From: Endobugula sp047636495
GTDB lineage: Bacteria; Pseudomonadota; Gammaproteobacteria; Pseudomonadales; Cellvibrionaceae
Length of the DNA: 64,000 bases
Direction of reading: 5' to 3'
Assembly (NCBI GenBank): GCA_047636495.1
Contig: JBLILH010000015.1
Coordinates: 7,944-71,943 of the forward strand
This document shows positions 52,705-61,654 of the stretch, piece after piece. Every line of letters begins with the position of its first letter. Positions within the stretch are counted from its first letter, which is position 1. The notes beneath the pieces are model-generated. The model was not told the DNA's origin and made no database searches. It worked only from the letters and a program-made list of their open reading frames with translations. The position numbers and the translations under genes were made by a program.

Positions 52705-54034
52705 ACCACATGTCCGAATTTTTATGGGGCCTACCGAGATCGCTGGACAATACCGAAATTTAGCGTTAGCCATGCTGGAACAGGGTGTTGACTGTAATTA
52801 TTATACTTTTTATCAAAATGAATTTAATTATGGTGGTGATATTGGTTCCTCAAAAATTCCTGCGTGGATGCGAAAAATACATACATTTGGAAAGAAGGGC
52901 TCAGTCATCCGAAGAATTTCATCAGTAGGAATATTCGAGTTGTTAAGAGTGATATTCTTTGCTATTCATTTCCATAAATACGATGTATTTTACTTTGGAT
53001 TTGGTGCTTCATTACTAAGATGGAATATAGACCTTCCAATTCTTAGAATGTTTAATAAAAAAATAATTGCTAATCTCTCGCATGGTTCAGATATGACACC
53101 TAGTTATTTAAATGGTGCATTAATGGATGCCGATATGACAATGCCATCTACCCGAAAATTGGTAAAGTCTACTTTTGCAATGAGAAGACGTCTCAGGCGA
53201 TTCGAGCGCAATGCTAATGTAATTATAGGTTCTCCATTATCCTCTTCATTTTTATCGCATAAGCCTTATGTCGATATAATTCGTCTTGGAAGAACTTGTC
53301 AAGCTCAAAACAAACCTTCAATAGAACATCTAGGTGGCTCAAATGTTTTACCTGAAGATGGTGTTGTTGATTTAAAGGATACCTCCAAAACTTTTCACTT
53401 TATGCATATTCCATCACACTCTCCCGGGAAAGGAACGTCTGTAATTCGTGAGGCAATGAACAAAATTGTCGTTGAATATCCTTTTGTTAAATATACTGAG
53501 CTGTCTGGACTATCTAATAGAGAAGTATTATCTAGTTTGGCCGATGCAGATTTGCTAATAGATCAAGTATATTCAGATCTTCCCCTAAGCGGTATTGGGA
53601 TGGAGGCATTCGTCATGGGTGTCCCTGTGCTGATATGCGGCTACGGGCTTTCAGGATTGAAATCCAAATATTCTCCAAATATTTTCCCCCCAACTATTAT
53701 TTCTCATCCTGATGAATTAGCAGAAAGACTTAGACTGTTAATCGAACAGCCAACCGCACTAAATGAAGCAAAGAGAAACTCAGCTAACTTTGTTGAGACA
53801 ATATGGTCCAAACAAGAAGTTGTAAAAAGATATTTTCAGTTATTTACTTGCAGTGATTTCCCTGTTGATTGGTGGCACGATCCAAAAAATTATATATATA
53901 TACATGGGTACGGATTAAGTGAGCAGAGGATTAAGTGTATTTTAAAAGATGTTTTATGCACTTATGGAAAAAGTGAATTATGCTTATCGCATAGACCAGA
54001 CCTTGAAAATGCGATTTCAACTTTTGTCCGTTAG
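52697..54034 (+). CDS. Putative GT-B glycosyltransferase
   Basis: This 445-residue protein opens with VRIFMGPTEIAGQYRNLALAMLEQGV, a glycine-rich GT4-like acceptor-side motif. Later it has FMHIPSHSPGKGTSVIREAMN, SSLADADLLIDQVYSDLPLSGIGMEAFVMGVPVLICGYG, which matches the E-x7-E donor region of retaining GT-B enzymes. ATG 52697 is preferred over GTG 52688. It is probably a glycosyltransferase adding one of the repeat-unit sugars; donor and acceptor are unknown. Confidence 0.65.
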   Translation: MHKPHVRIFMGPTEIAGQYRNLALAMLEQGVDCNYYTFYQNEFNYGGDIGSSKIPAWMRKIHTFGKKGSVIRRISSVGIFELLRVIFFAIHFHKYDVFYFGFGASLLRWNIDLPILRMFNKKIIANLSHGSDMTPSYLNGALMDADMTMPSTRKLVKSTFAMRRRLRRFERNANVIIGSPLSSSFLSHKPYVDIIRLGRTCQAQNKPSIEHLGGSNVLPEDGVVDLKDTSKTFHFMHIPSHSPGKGTSVIREAMNKIVVEYPFVKYTELSGLSNREVLSSLADADLLIDQVYSDLPLSGIGMEAFVMGVPVLICGYGLSGLKSKYSPNIFPPTIISHPDELAERLRLLIEQPTALNEAKRNSANFVETIWSKQEVVKRYFQLFTCSDFPVDWWHDPKNYIYIHGYGLSEQRIKCILKDVLCTYGKSELCLSHRPDLENAISTFVR

Positions 54035-54109
54035 GGTGTTTGATAATATTTTTAATTTATGGTTATTTTATCCTGCTGCAGTTCTAGGTATATATTTTTC
54101 GAGCGTCGT

Positions 54110-54271
54110 ATTAGAGAAAATAAAGCCTTTCGTAATAATCAGATCCGTGAAGGGAAAATAACATTAGAAGAAGCGCTTACCCTTCTTGGGGATGAAAATA
54201 GGCCTCGGTATCAAAATATCCGCTGGCATCTGATTCTTTTAGCATGGATTTCAAAGGTGTTATTTCTATAG
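54110..54271 (+). pseudogene. C-terminal relic of a sugar amidotransferase
   Basis: IRENKAFRNNQIREGKITLEEALTLLGDENRPRYQNIRWHL aligns with the very end of the intact enzyme at 56866-58698 (DTFRSNQIREGNVSRDEALALVECENQPRYENIRWYL). Everything upstream of this segment is missing. Together with the intact copy it brackets a module containing wzy and a glycosyltransferase, so it probably marks a recombination junction. Confidence 0.85.
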
Positions 54272-54321
54272 TTAGCCAGATACGGCCGATCCATAAACTG
54301 TAAGGTTGAGAACAAAAATAA

Positions 54322-55455
54322 ATGGCTCCATCCACTTGTATACAAGAATCTAACTCTAGAGGTAACTATAGTTACCGTAAAAAATTTAATTTAATTTCAT
54401 TCCTATTTGTATCTTTTATTTTTCTTGATTTGGTTTCAAAAAACTATATCTATAATAGTTTATATCCTAGTCTTATATTGTTTTTCATTTATGCGTTAGT
54501 CTATTTTTATAAGGGCAAAAAGCTAGATATATATCCGCTAGGTGTGTCTTTACTTATGGTTTTTTGGTATTTCTTAATTCAGTCATTTCAACATAACGGT
54601 ATCTTTGGCTTTATTAATATATTGATGTCCATGCTTCTTGGGGCCGGAGTTTATAGGGGTTTAGTTTCCCCTCGCCATATAGCTTATTTAATAAGTTTTT
54701 TTCTGGTGATTTGTTTGTGGAATGCTTTGGAGGCATTTAATTACGGTATTTCTGTGTTTAAAATTTCGAATCATATAGCGATTAATGCCAGTCGTAATTT
54801 AATAAGCATTCATTTTATATTTTTAACAACACTGTATTATTTTGTAGCTAGGAATGATAAGCGGGACATTTCTATTACGCCTGCTTTAATTTGTTTTATT
54901 GTTACTATTTTAGCGGGTGGTAGATCTGGTATCCTTTCCTCTGCTATTCTTTTATCTGTTGTATTTTTGTACTCGGGTAATGGAAGTTTAATTTTTAGAG
55001 TAATCATTATTTTATCTGCAATATCACTAGCAGCTTTTAATTACACTGCTAGTGTTCTTGATTTTTTTACCGTTGCCAGCTCTGACATTAGATTCTCTTT
55101 TATTGCCAATTATTTCTCTAGTTATAATATGTCGAACTTAGTTAGTGGGTTTGATGTTAAAAATGCACAATTTCTTTCTGAGTTCAATGGTAATCCTCAC
55201 AATAGCTATTTGAACTTATTGTCTATTTTCGGGTTTGGCGGGATTTTATTTTTATTTTTTACTGTTCTTTCATCATTTCTTTTGATGTTAAGAAAGGATT
55301 ATTTTCCAATTTTGATTGTTACTCCATTTATGATTCGCATGTTCACTGACTCAGGTCTTTTTACGACATCATATGATCTTTTGTTTTATGCATACTTTTC
55401 TTTGTCTCTAAAAAAACATAAAAAATACGATTTTTCTAACGATTATCGTACATAA
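54322..55455 (+). CDS. wzy: Wzy-like O-antigen/polysaccharide polymerase
   Basis: The 377-residue protein is almost entirely hydrophobic, with ten or so membrane helices, low G+C and little family-wide conservation, as usual for Wzy. The LAGGRSGILSSAILL segment and a long periplasmic loop ending GNPHNSYLNLLSIFGFGG match the Wzy_C/WaaL pattern. It should polymerise lipid-linked repeat units in the periplasm. It starts about 50 bases after the amidotransferase relic. Confidence 0.85.
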   Translation: MAPSTCIQESNSRGNYSYRKKFNLISFLFVSFIFLDLVSKNYIYNSLYPSLILFFIYALVYFYKGKKLDIYPLGVSLLMVFWYFLIQSFQHNGIFGFINILMSMLLGAGVYRGLVSPRHIAYLISFFLVICLWNALEAFNYGISVFKISNHIAINASRNLISIHFIFLTTLYYFVARNDKRDISITPALICFIVTILAGGRSGILSSAILLSVVFLYSGNGSLIFRVIIILSAISLAAFNYTASVLDFFTVASSDIRFSFIANYFSSYNMSNLVSGFDVKNAQFLSEFNGNPHNSYLNLLSIFGFGGILFLFFTVLSSFLLMLRKDYFPILIVTPFMIRMFTDSGLFTTSYDLLFYAYFSLSLKKHKKYDFSNDYRT

Positions 55456-55464
55456 TTCTATGTT

Positions 55465-55683
55465 CATGGGTTTTGATAATGTTATTCGAGTATATTCCGA
55501 GCATCCGTTGTTGTAGTCGTTGAAAAATATCTGTTGGTCATTTATTGAAACCGAGTTATTTTTGTATTATTCCCATCTCGGCAAGATCAATAAGCACATT
55601 TATTTATCTGAGGTTTTAATATGATTTTTGAAAAACAATTTAGCGAAGAGCTATATGCTAGGGTTAGAAGCTTTACAGTATGA
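55465..55683 (+). pseudogene. Decayed ORF and 20-codon mini-ORF before a glycosyltransferase
   Basis: Frame 55465 reads MGFDNVIRVYSEHPLL, stop, SLKNICWSFIETELFLYYSHLGKINKHIYLSEVLI, stop; I do not recognise it. In another frame, ATG 55621, with GAGG upstream, encodes MIFEKQFSEELYARVRSFTV and ends in TGA, overlapping ATG 55680 of the next gene. The mini-ORF could couple translation or could just be debris. Confidence 0.35.
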
Positions 55684-56840
55684 GACATAAAATTCTTCAT
55701 TTAACAAATACCGATGTTATAACAGATAGCAGAATACTAAAGGAAGTTTCTATTCTTTCAGAAACTGGCAACTACTCTGTTCATGGTGTGGGCATTACAG
55801 AAAATCATGGTCCCTCGAAAATACTTAAGAAAAATAACGCTGAATTGAGAGTGCTAAATACCGTTAGTCATAACTTTACACTGCTTCCAAGATCAGCTAG
55901 ATACGTTTTAGTTTTGCTAGAATTAACAGTGCGTTTTTCGTTAGTTGGCTTGTTTATGCGGCCAAAAATAATTCATTGCCACGACACCATGGTGATTTTA
56001 GCCGGTGTCATAATAAAGCTATTAACGGGTGCTAAGCTTATTTATGATGCTCATGAGCTTGAATCAAATAAAAATGGTCAAAGCCGGGTTCTTTCTAAAG
56101 CTACATTCTTTTTAGAAAAAATATGTTGGAATAAGATTGATCATCTGATTACAGTAAGCCCTTCAATAATAGATTGGTATAAACACAATTTAGGCGATAA
56201 GCCCAGTACGCTTATACTCAATTCACCCACAATGCGTAAAGATAATATAGCCAAAAATGATGCCGCAAGTAAAGAAAATTACTTTCATGAAAAATATAAA
56301 ATCCCTTCTGATAAGCTAATTTTTCTTTATGTTGGTATTTTTGGTGATGGGAGAGGGATAGACTTAATTGTTGATGTGTTTGAAAACTCCAATCTTAAGT
56401 CTCACTTGGTATTCTTGGGATATGGAAAATTAAGTGATGATTTAAAAAAACTTTCAACAAAATATATGAACATTCATGTGCATGATGCGGTTGCCCATGA
56501 CCAGGTTGTTGAAATTGCAAAGTCCGCCGATGTGGGTTTATGTTTAATTCAAAATGTATCCTTGAGTGATTATTATTGTTTGCCAAATAAATTATTTGAA
56601 TATTGCTTCGCAGGAATTCCTGTTCTTGCTTCAAACTTTCCTGATATTTCAAAAATCGTAAATCAGTATAAGTTAGGCATTTGTGTTGATTTAAATGTTG
56701 ATGGTATTACTGATGGTATTAAGCGATTTGAGAGTAAAGAACTGGATATGAATCTCAGACCTTCAGACTTATCAGCGCTCAGTTGGGAAGCTCAGGCGCT
56801 GAAGCTAACAAAATTATATGAAAATATTTTATCTAGTTGA
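55680..56840 (+). CDS. Glycosyltransferase family 4 protein
   Basis: This 386-residue GT-B protein has ILHLTNTDVITDSRILKEVSIL, IIHCHDTMVILAGVIIKLLTGAKLIYDAHELESN (donor/acceptor cleft, typical HDxH-like strand), LIFLYVGIFGDGRGIDLIVDVF and LPNKLFEYCFAGIPVLASNFPDISKIV, the E-x7-E-like nucleotide-sugar site of family 4. A membrane-associated helix (RYVLVLLELTVRFSLVGLFM) lies near residue 85. It adds a sugar to the repeat unit; its specificity is unknown. Confidence 0.85.
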   Translation: MRHKILHLTNTDVITDSRILKEVSILSETGNYSVHGVGITENHGPSKILKKNNAELRVLNTVSHNFTLLPRSARYVLVLLELTVRFSLVGLFMRPKIIHCHDTMVILAGVIIKLLTGAKLIYDAHELESNKNGQSRVLSKATFFLEKICWNKIDHLITVSPSIIDWYKHNLGDKPSTLILNSPTMRKDNIAKNDAASKENYFHEKYKIPSDKLIFLYVGIFGDGRGIDLIVDVFENSNLKSHLVFLGYGKLSDDLKKLSTKYMNIHVHDAVAHDQVVEIAKSADVGLCLIQNVSLSDYYCLPNKLFEYCFAGIPVLASNFPDISKIVNQYKLGICVDLNVDGITDGIKRFESKELDMNLRPSDLSALSWEAQALKLTKLYENILSS

Positions 56841-56865
56841 ATTCAAGAATTAAAGAGGCTTTTTT

Positions 56866-58698
56866 ATGTGTGGGATATTCGGGATAATTAGTCAGTCAGG
56901 TGTCAAGCAGCACCACTTAAAGATGCTGGCTTTGCATGCTCGACAAAGAGGGCGTGACTCAAGTGGTTTTATTTACCTGGAAAATAATAGGTATCAGGTT
57001 CAAAGAGCAGACTATGATGTTAAGCAACTTTTATCTAAAGTAAAACCTTATCAATCCCCAATTGTTTTTGGGCATAGTCGGCTTATTACAAATGGGTTGG
57101 GTGATAATCAGCCTGTTATTCGCGATGAAATTGCTGTCATTCATAATGGAATTATTACGAATGAGGCCGATGTTTGGAAAGAGTTAGCGATGGAACGGAA
57201 GATTCAGATTGATTCTGAGCTCATTGTTGCAATAGCCGAGAAACATTTATCTGAAAATAAAGACCTAGTTGACTTGCCAGAAAGGGTTCTGTCACTGTGT
57301 CGAGGTGTAGTTGCCTGTGCTGTTGTCATACCTCGATTAGGTAAAATAGTTTTATTTTCAAATAATGGTAGTTTATATGCAGGCGAACATTTAGGTGATA
57401 CTTATTTTTCATCTGAACGATATCCGCTTACACAAGCAAACTGTCAAGATATAAAGCAGATTAAAAGAGAAGGGATGATGATCGAAATACCTTCATCCGA
57501 ATCATCTTTTTGCATTCAAGATGATCACAACCGTAAAGAAAATCTTATTCCTGAATTTAAGTATATTAAATCTGAAGAAGGTTTGCTTGAGTACGCAAAG
57601 CCTGTATTGAAGCGGTGTAGTAAGTGTATCTTGACCGAAACAATGCCTTTTATCTCATTTGACGTAGACGGCGTTTGTAACTACTGCCACGACTATACTC
57701 CTCGTAACAACCCAAAGCCAAAAGAAGAACTTTTTAAGCTGATAGAACCTTACAGGCGAAAGAAAGGCTTAGATTGTATAGTGCCTTTCTCGGGTGGGCG
57801 CGATAGCAGTTATGGATTACATCTTATTGTAGAAGAGCTGGGGATGAAACCTGTAACTTATACTTATGATTGGGGTATGGTGACAGACTTAGGGCGCCGA
57901 AATATTAGCCGCATGTGTTCAAAATTGGGCGTAGAGAATATTATTATCGCAGCAGATATTTCGAAAAAACGTCGCAATATTCGTATGAACTTGAAGGCCT
58001 GGCTGAAGTCGCCTCATCTCGGAATGATGGCAATGCTTACAGCTGGAGATAAGCATTTTTTTAGACACGTCGAAACAGTAAAAAAACAGACTGGAATTAA
58101 CTTAAACCTATGGGGTGTAAACCCTCTTGAAGTAACACACTTTAAAACAGGTTTTTTAGGTATTCCGCCTGACTTTGAAGAAAAGCGAGTCTATTCTCAT
58201 GGGCTTACTAAGCAACTTCGGTACCACTATAAAAGAACGAAGGCGATGCTGGAAAGTCCCGGCTATTTTAATCGTTCGTTATGGGACACCCTTTCCGGTG
58301 AATACCATAGAAGCTTTACGGAAAAGAAGGATTATTACCATATATTTGATTATTGGCGTTGGGATGAATCTGAGGTCGATAATACACTTTTAGGCGAGTA
58401 CGAATGGGAAAAAGCACCTGATACCAGTACGACTTGGCGAATTGGTGATGGAACAGCGGCTTTATATAACTATATTTATTACACTGTTGCTGGGTTTACA
58501 GAACACGATACTTTTCGTAGCAATCAGATCCGAGAAGGGAATGTCTCAAGAGATGAAGCCTTAGCTTTGGTTGAATGTGAAAATCAACCAAGATACGAAA
58601 ACATTCGTTGGTATTTGGATGCTTTAGGAATGGATTTTATTGAGGTGATCAAGGTGGTTAATTCAATACCTAAGTTATATGAATCTAGTTATGAATGA
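56866..58698 (+). CDS. Fused class II glutaminase/PP-loop sugar amidotransferase
   Basis: Residues 1-215 are a class II glutamine amidotransferase domain with the nucleophile Cys2 (MCGIFGIIS), RGRDSSGF, GHSRLITNG and HNGIITN. From about residue 245 a PseA/WbpG-type synthetase follows, with zinc-type cysteines (CSKCILTETMPF ... GVCNYCHDY) and the PP-loop PFSGGRDSSYGLHL. The enzyme should therefore generate its own ammonia from glutamine and amidinate or amidate a sugar. This differs from the three-gene system at 47972-50681. A partial relic of a related enzyme lies at 54110-54271. At 610 residues the fusion is uninterrupted. Confidence 0.88.
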   Translation: MCGIFGIISQSGVKQHHLKMLALHARQRGRDSSGFIYLENNRYQVQRADYDVKQLLSKVKPYQSPIVFGHSRLITNGLGDNQPVIRDEIAVIHNGIITNEADVWKELAMERKIQIDSELIVAIAEKHLSENKDLVDLPERVLSLCRGVVACAVVIPRLGKIVLFSNNGSLYAGEHLGDTYFSSERYPLTQANCQDIKQIKREGMMIEIPSSESSFCIQDDHNRKENLIPEFKYIKSEEGLLEYAKPVLKRCSKCILTETMPFISFDVDGVCNYCHDYTPRNNPKPKEELFKLIEPYRRKKGLDCIVPFSGGRDSSYGLHLIVEELGMKPVTYTYDWGMVTDLGRRNISRMCSKLGVENIIIAADISKKRRNIRMNLKAWLKSPHLGMMAMLTAGDKHFFRHVETVKKQTGINLNLWGVNPLEVTHFKTGFLGIPPDFEEKRVYSHGLTKQLRYHYKRTKAMLESPGYFNRSLWDTLSGEYHRSFTEKKDYYHIFDYWRWDESEVDNTLLGEYEWEKAPDTSTTWRIGDGTAALYNYIYYTVAGFTEHDTFRSNQIREGNVSRDEALALVECENQPRYENIRWYLDALGMDFIEVIKVVNSIPKLYESSYE

Positions 58699-58710
58699 CT
58701 TAATGCAAAA

Positions 58711-59216
58711 CCTTAATGTTGTCATCTCGGTTCCGACCACCCGCGCTATGACACGCGGGCTTTTATTAAGATGTGTTCGTCTTTGGCGGAGCATGGTTAT
58801 GATGTTTCGTTGATTGTAGCGGATGGTAAGGGCATGAAGTTAAAAGCGGGATGACCATTCTTCATGTAGGCGCAAAAAAGGTGGGTGTTTGTCGCGGATG
58901 AGGAAAACGGTTAATCGATTGTTTGCAAAGGGCAAAGCAATGATTAAGTAAACCCTGTCTGAATTTACCTGCCAGATGTTTACTTTCAAACGCCTTCAGA
59001 ATTCATGAGGTTTGGGTATGTAAATATTTTGATGCGATAGTCACTGCTACTCCGTTCATTCGTGATATATTTTTGGCAATTAACTCGAATACAAAGAATG
59101 TTAATAATCTTCCGATATTGGGAGAGTTGGCGTCAGCATCTAATGACTTTGACTTGTATGGAAAAGGTAAGGTCGCACATAATATAGTGAGAACGCTAAT
59201 TAGCTATGAAAAATAA
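58711..59216 (+). pseudogene. Glycosyltransferase (GT4) relic
   Basis: Fragments in different frames read HPRYDTRAFIKMCSSLAEHGYDVSLIVADGKGMKLK, then KYFDAIVTATPFIRDIFLAINSNTKNVNNLPILGELASASNDFDLYGKGKVAHNIVRTLISYEK. The first part is the family start VTSxHPRYDTRIFxKxCxSLAxxGY...LIVADGKG. The central nucleotide-binding part is deleted. The end overlaps the next gene, whose ATG lies inside the last codons. Confidence 0.85.
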
Positions 59217-60444
59217 TGTTTGGTACGTTTCAAAATACGCTAATATTAGTTCGTTTGGTGCGGATACTAGGCATGCTAGTTTCTGTAAGGAATTTGCTAA
59301 AGTAGGGTATAATGTTAGGCTTATTACTTCAAACTCTTCTCATTTATTTAACAATCTTCCCCAATTTAAAACTCGTTATCACGATATAGAATACAAAGGG
59401 TTTAATGTTACTTGGATAAATACATCAGGTTACTCTAAAGCGACTAGCATTAAGCGTCTTTTAAGTTGGGTTTGGTTCGAATTTTTTGTGTTAACGATGG
59501 CCTTTCGTAAGCTATATGAAAAGCCGGATGTTATTATAGTATCTTCGCTATCTATTTTATCGGTTTTATCTGGTTGTTTTTACAAACGATTTTATAAGTC
59601 AAGGTTTATCTTTGAGGTGCGAGATATTTGGCCACAAACGCTTATAGATTTAAAAGGGATGTCGCCCCATCACCCCCTGGTCTGGATTTTGTCAAAAATT
59701 GAGAGGCTCGGTTACAGATACTCAGATAAAATCGTTGGCTCTATGCCAGGTTTATATAAGCATGTAGATGCTGTTTCGGGTTTGGGTTGGAAAGTTAGCT
59801 GCATACCACAGGGTGTTGATTTGGAATTTTATGAGAACGGTCAGAATAAATTAAATGTTGATTTTATACAAAATTATTTTCCTAAGAATAAGTTCATTGT
59901 CACTTATGCAGGAACATTTGGCAACGCAAATGCACTTGAGTATATAGTGGATGCTGCTAGAATCCTCCATAATGAGAATGTTGATAATGTATTTTTTTTA
60001 ATGGTTGGAGGCGGTGATCTTAAGGAAGAATTAATTGAAAGCTCTAGGGGTCTTAACAACATTATCTTTGCTCCTACTATTCATAAAAAACAGGTCCAGC
60101 ATTTGCTGAGCCTATCTAATATCTTAGTTGCCTCTGTTAGAAATGAAAAAATTTATAAATATGGTATTTCATTAAACAAGTTTATTGATTATATGTATGC
60201 AAGGAAACCAATTGTTTGTATGTTTTCAGGCTATCCTTCTATGATTAATGAGGCTAATTGTGGTGAGTTTATAACCTCTGAAAATAGTCGAGTATTAGCA
60301 GATACTGTTATCAAATATTTAAGTATGAGTACGTCTGAATTACATGGTTTAGGTGAAAATGCATATAATTTTTTAGTTCAATTTCGCAATTTTGAAACCT
60401 TATCTAAGCAATATATTGAGCTTTTTAATGAAAAGAGTCTTTGA
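59206..60444 (+). CDS. Glycosyltransferase family 4, WbuB-like
   Basis: This 412-residue GT-B protein starts VWYVSKYANISSFGADTRHASFCKEFAKVGYNVRLIT. It contains FIFEVRDIWPQTLIDLKGM (the ExRDxWP motif of WbuB-type transferases), IPQGVDLEFYE, VTYAGTFGNANALEYIVDAA and YGISLNKFIDYMYARKPIVCMFSG. WbuB-like enzymes often add the second sugar on undecaprenyl-PP in Wzy-type loci. It overlaps pglC by 17 bases. Confidence 0.88.
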   Translation: MKNNVWYVSKYANISSFGADTRHASFCKEFAKVGYNVRLITSNSSHLFNNLPQFKTRYHDIEYKGFNVTWINTSGYSKATSIKRLLSWVWFEFFVLTMAFRKLYEKPDVIIVSSLSILSVLSGCFYKRFYKSRFIFEVRDIWPQTLIDLKGMSPHHPLVWILSKIERLGYRYSDKIVGSMPGLYKHVDAVSGLGWKVSCIPQGVDLEFYENGQNKLNVDFIQNYFPKNKFIVTYAGTFGNANALEYIVDAARILHNENVDNVFFLMVGGGDLKEELIESSRGLNNIIFAPTIHKKQVQHLLSLSNILVASVRNEKIYKYGISLNKFIDYMYARKPIVCMFSGYPSMINEANCGEFITSENSRVLADTVIKYLSMSTSELHGLGENAYNFLVQFRNFETLSKQYIELFNEKSL

Positions 60445-61030
60445 TTTTTTGGCCGCATTATACGGGCTATTTTTGTTGTTGCCTGTTGTGTTCGTTGTTG
60501 CGTTACTTATTCGGCTTAAGCTTGGCTCACCTGTTTTATTTGCTCAAGATCGCCCAGGACTGAACGGCAATATTTTTAAGATGATCAAATTTAGAACCAT
60601 GCTGGATAGTAAAGATGAAGAGGGGAATCAATTCCCCGACGATCAACGTATGACAAAGTTTGGTGCTTTTTTGCGCTCAACCAGCTTAGACGAATTGCCT
60701 GGTTTGTTTAATGTACTAAAAGGAGACATGAGTTTAGTTGGCCCACGGCCTCTGCTAGTGGAATATATAACGCTTTATAATGAAAAACAAGCACGCCGTC
60801 ATAGTGTGCGACCTGGGATTACTGGCTGGGCACAGGCCAATGGGCGTAATGCAATCAGTTGGGAAGAAAAATTTGAGCTAGATGTTTGGTATGTTGATAA
60901 TCAATCTTTTATATTGGATTTAAAGATTTTATTGCTAACGATAAAAAAAGTATTTAACAGAGAAGGTGTAACGGCTAATGGGCATGTAACTAAGGAGCCT
61001 TTTAGTGGTAGCTCAGAGAGACAAAGATGA
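60428..61030 (+). CDS. pglC: Initiating undecaprenyl-phosphate sugar-1-P transferase (PglC-like)
   Basis: A small monotopic phosphoglycosyl transferase, 200 residues from ATG 60428. An N-terminal re-entrant hydrophobic helix (FDFLAALYGLFLLLPVVFVVALLI) is followed by GSPVLFAQDRPGLNG, MIKFRTMLDS, STSLDELPGLFNVLKGDMSLVGPRPLL (catalytic DE) and RPGITGWAQANGRN. With pglD/E/F nearby it should transfer di-N-acetylbacillosamine phosphate or a similar sugar to undecaprenyl phosphate and start the repeat unit. The C-terminus extends past the usual end with a short polar tail. Confidence 0.92.
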   Translation: MKRVFDFLAALYGLFLLLPVVFVVALLIRLKLGSPVLFAQDRPGLNGNIFKMIKFRTMLDSKDEEGNQFPDDQRMTKFGAFLRSTSLDELPGLFNVLKGDMSLVGPRPLLVEYITLYNEKQARRHSVRPGITGWAQANGRNAISWEEKFELDVWYVDNQSFILDLKILLLTIKKVFNREGVTANGHVTKEPFSGSSERQR

Positions 61031-61641
61031 AGCTCGCATTATTGGGTGCTAGTGGCCATGGGAAAGTGATTGCCGAAATAGCTGAGTTGATTGGTTACAA
61101 CGATGTTATTTTTTTTGATGACGCATGGCCTGCCAAAAAACAAATTGAAGCTTGGTTTATTGAAGGCGATACTGAATCTTTGATTGCGCGTAAAAACGAG
61201 TTCGATGCGTGCATTGTTAGTATAGGTAAGAACAGTATTCGTCAGGAAAAACAGTGTGATTTACAGCAACAAGGTTTGTGCTTTGCTAGTTTCGTTCATC
61301 CTAATGCAGTGGTCAGTCGCTATGCAAGTGTCGATGTGGGATCAGTGATTATGGCTGGTGCAGTTGTTAATGCATTCACAAAGATAGGTCGAGGTTGTAT
61401 TGTTAATACAGGTGCGACCATTGATCATGACTGTGTGTTGGATGATTTTGTACATATTTCACCTGGCGCTCATTTGGCGGGAGATGTAAGCATATCTGAG
61501 TGTTCTTGGGTTGGTATTGGCGCTTCAGTCAAACAAGGTATTTATATTGGCTCCAATACGATAATTGGTGTTGGGTCAGTAGTGATTTCAGATATTCCTG
61601 CAGACTCTGTCGCTGTTGGTATTCCCGCAAAAATTAAATAA
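61027..61641 (+). CDS. pglD: PglD-like UDP-4-amino-sugar N-acetyltransferase
   Basis: This 204-residue NeuD/PglD-family protein has an N-terminal Rossmann-like half (LALLGASGHGKVIAEIAELIGY) binding the UDP-sugar. A left-handed beta-helix follows, with NTGATIDHDCVLDDFVHISPGAHLAGDVSI and VGIPAKIK at the end. The H in DHDCVLDDFVHISPG is the conserved catalytic base of PglD. It acetylates the 4-amine to give UDP-diNAcBac. It overlaps pglC by four bases. Confidence 0.92.
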   Translation: MKLALLGASGHGKVIAEIAELIGYNDVIFFDDAWPAKKQIEAWFIEGDTESLIARKNEFDACIVSIGKNSIRQEKQCDLQQQGLCFASFVHPNAVVSRYASVDVGSVIMAGAVVNAFTKIGRGCIVNTGATIDHDCVLDDFVHISPGAHLAGDVSISECSWVGIGASVKQGIYIGSNTIIGVGSVVISDIPADSVAVGIPAKIK

Positions 61642-61654
61642 ATAGGAATTCGTA

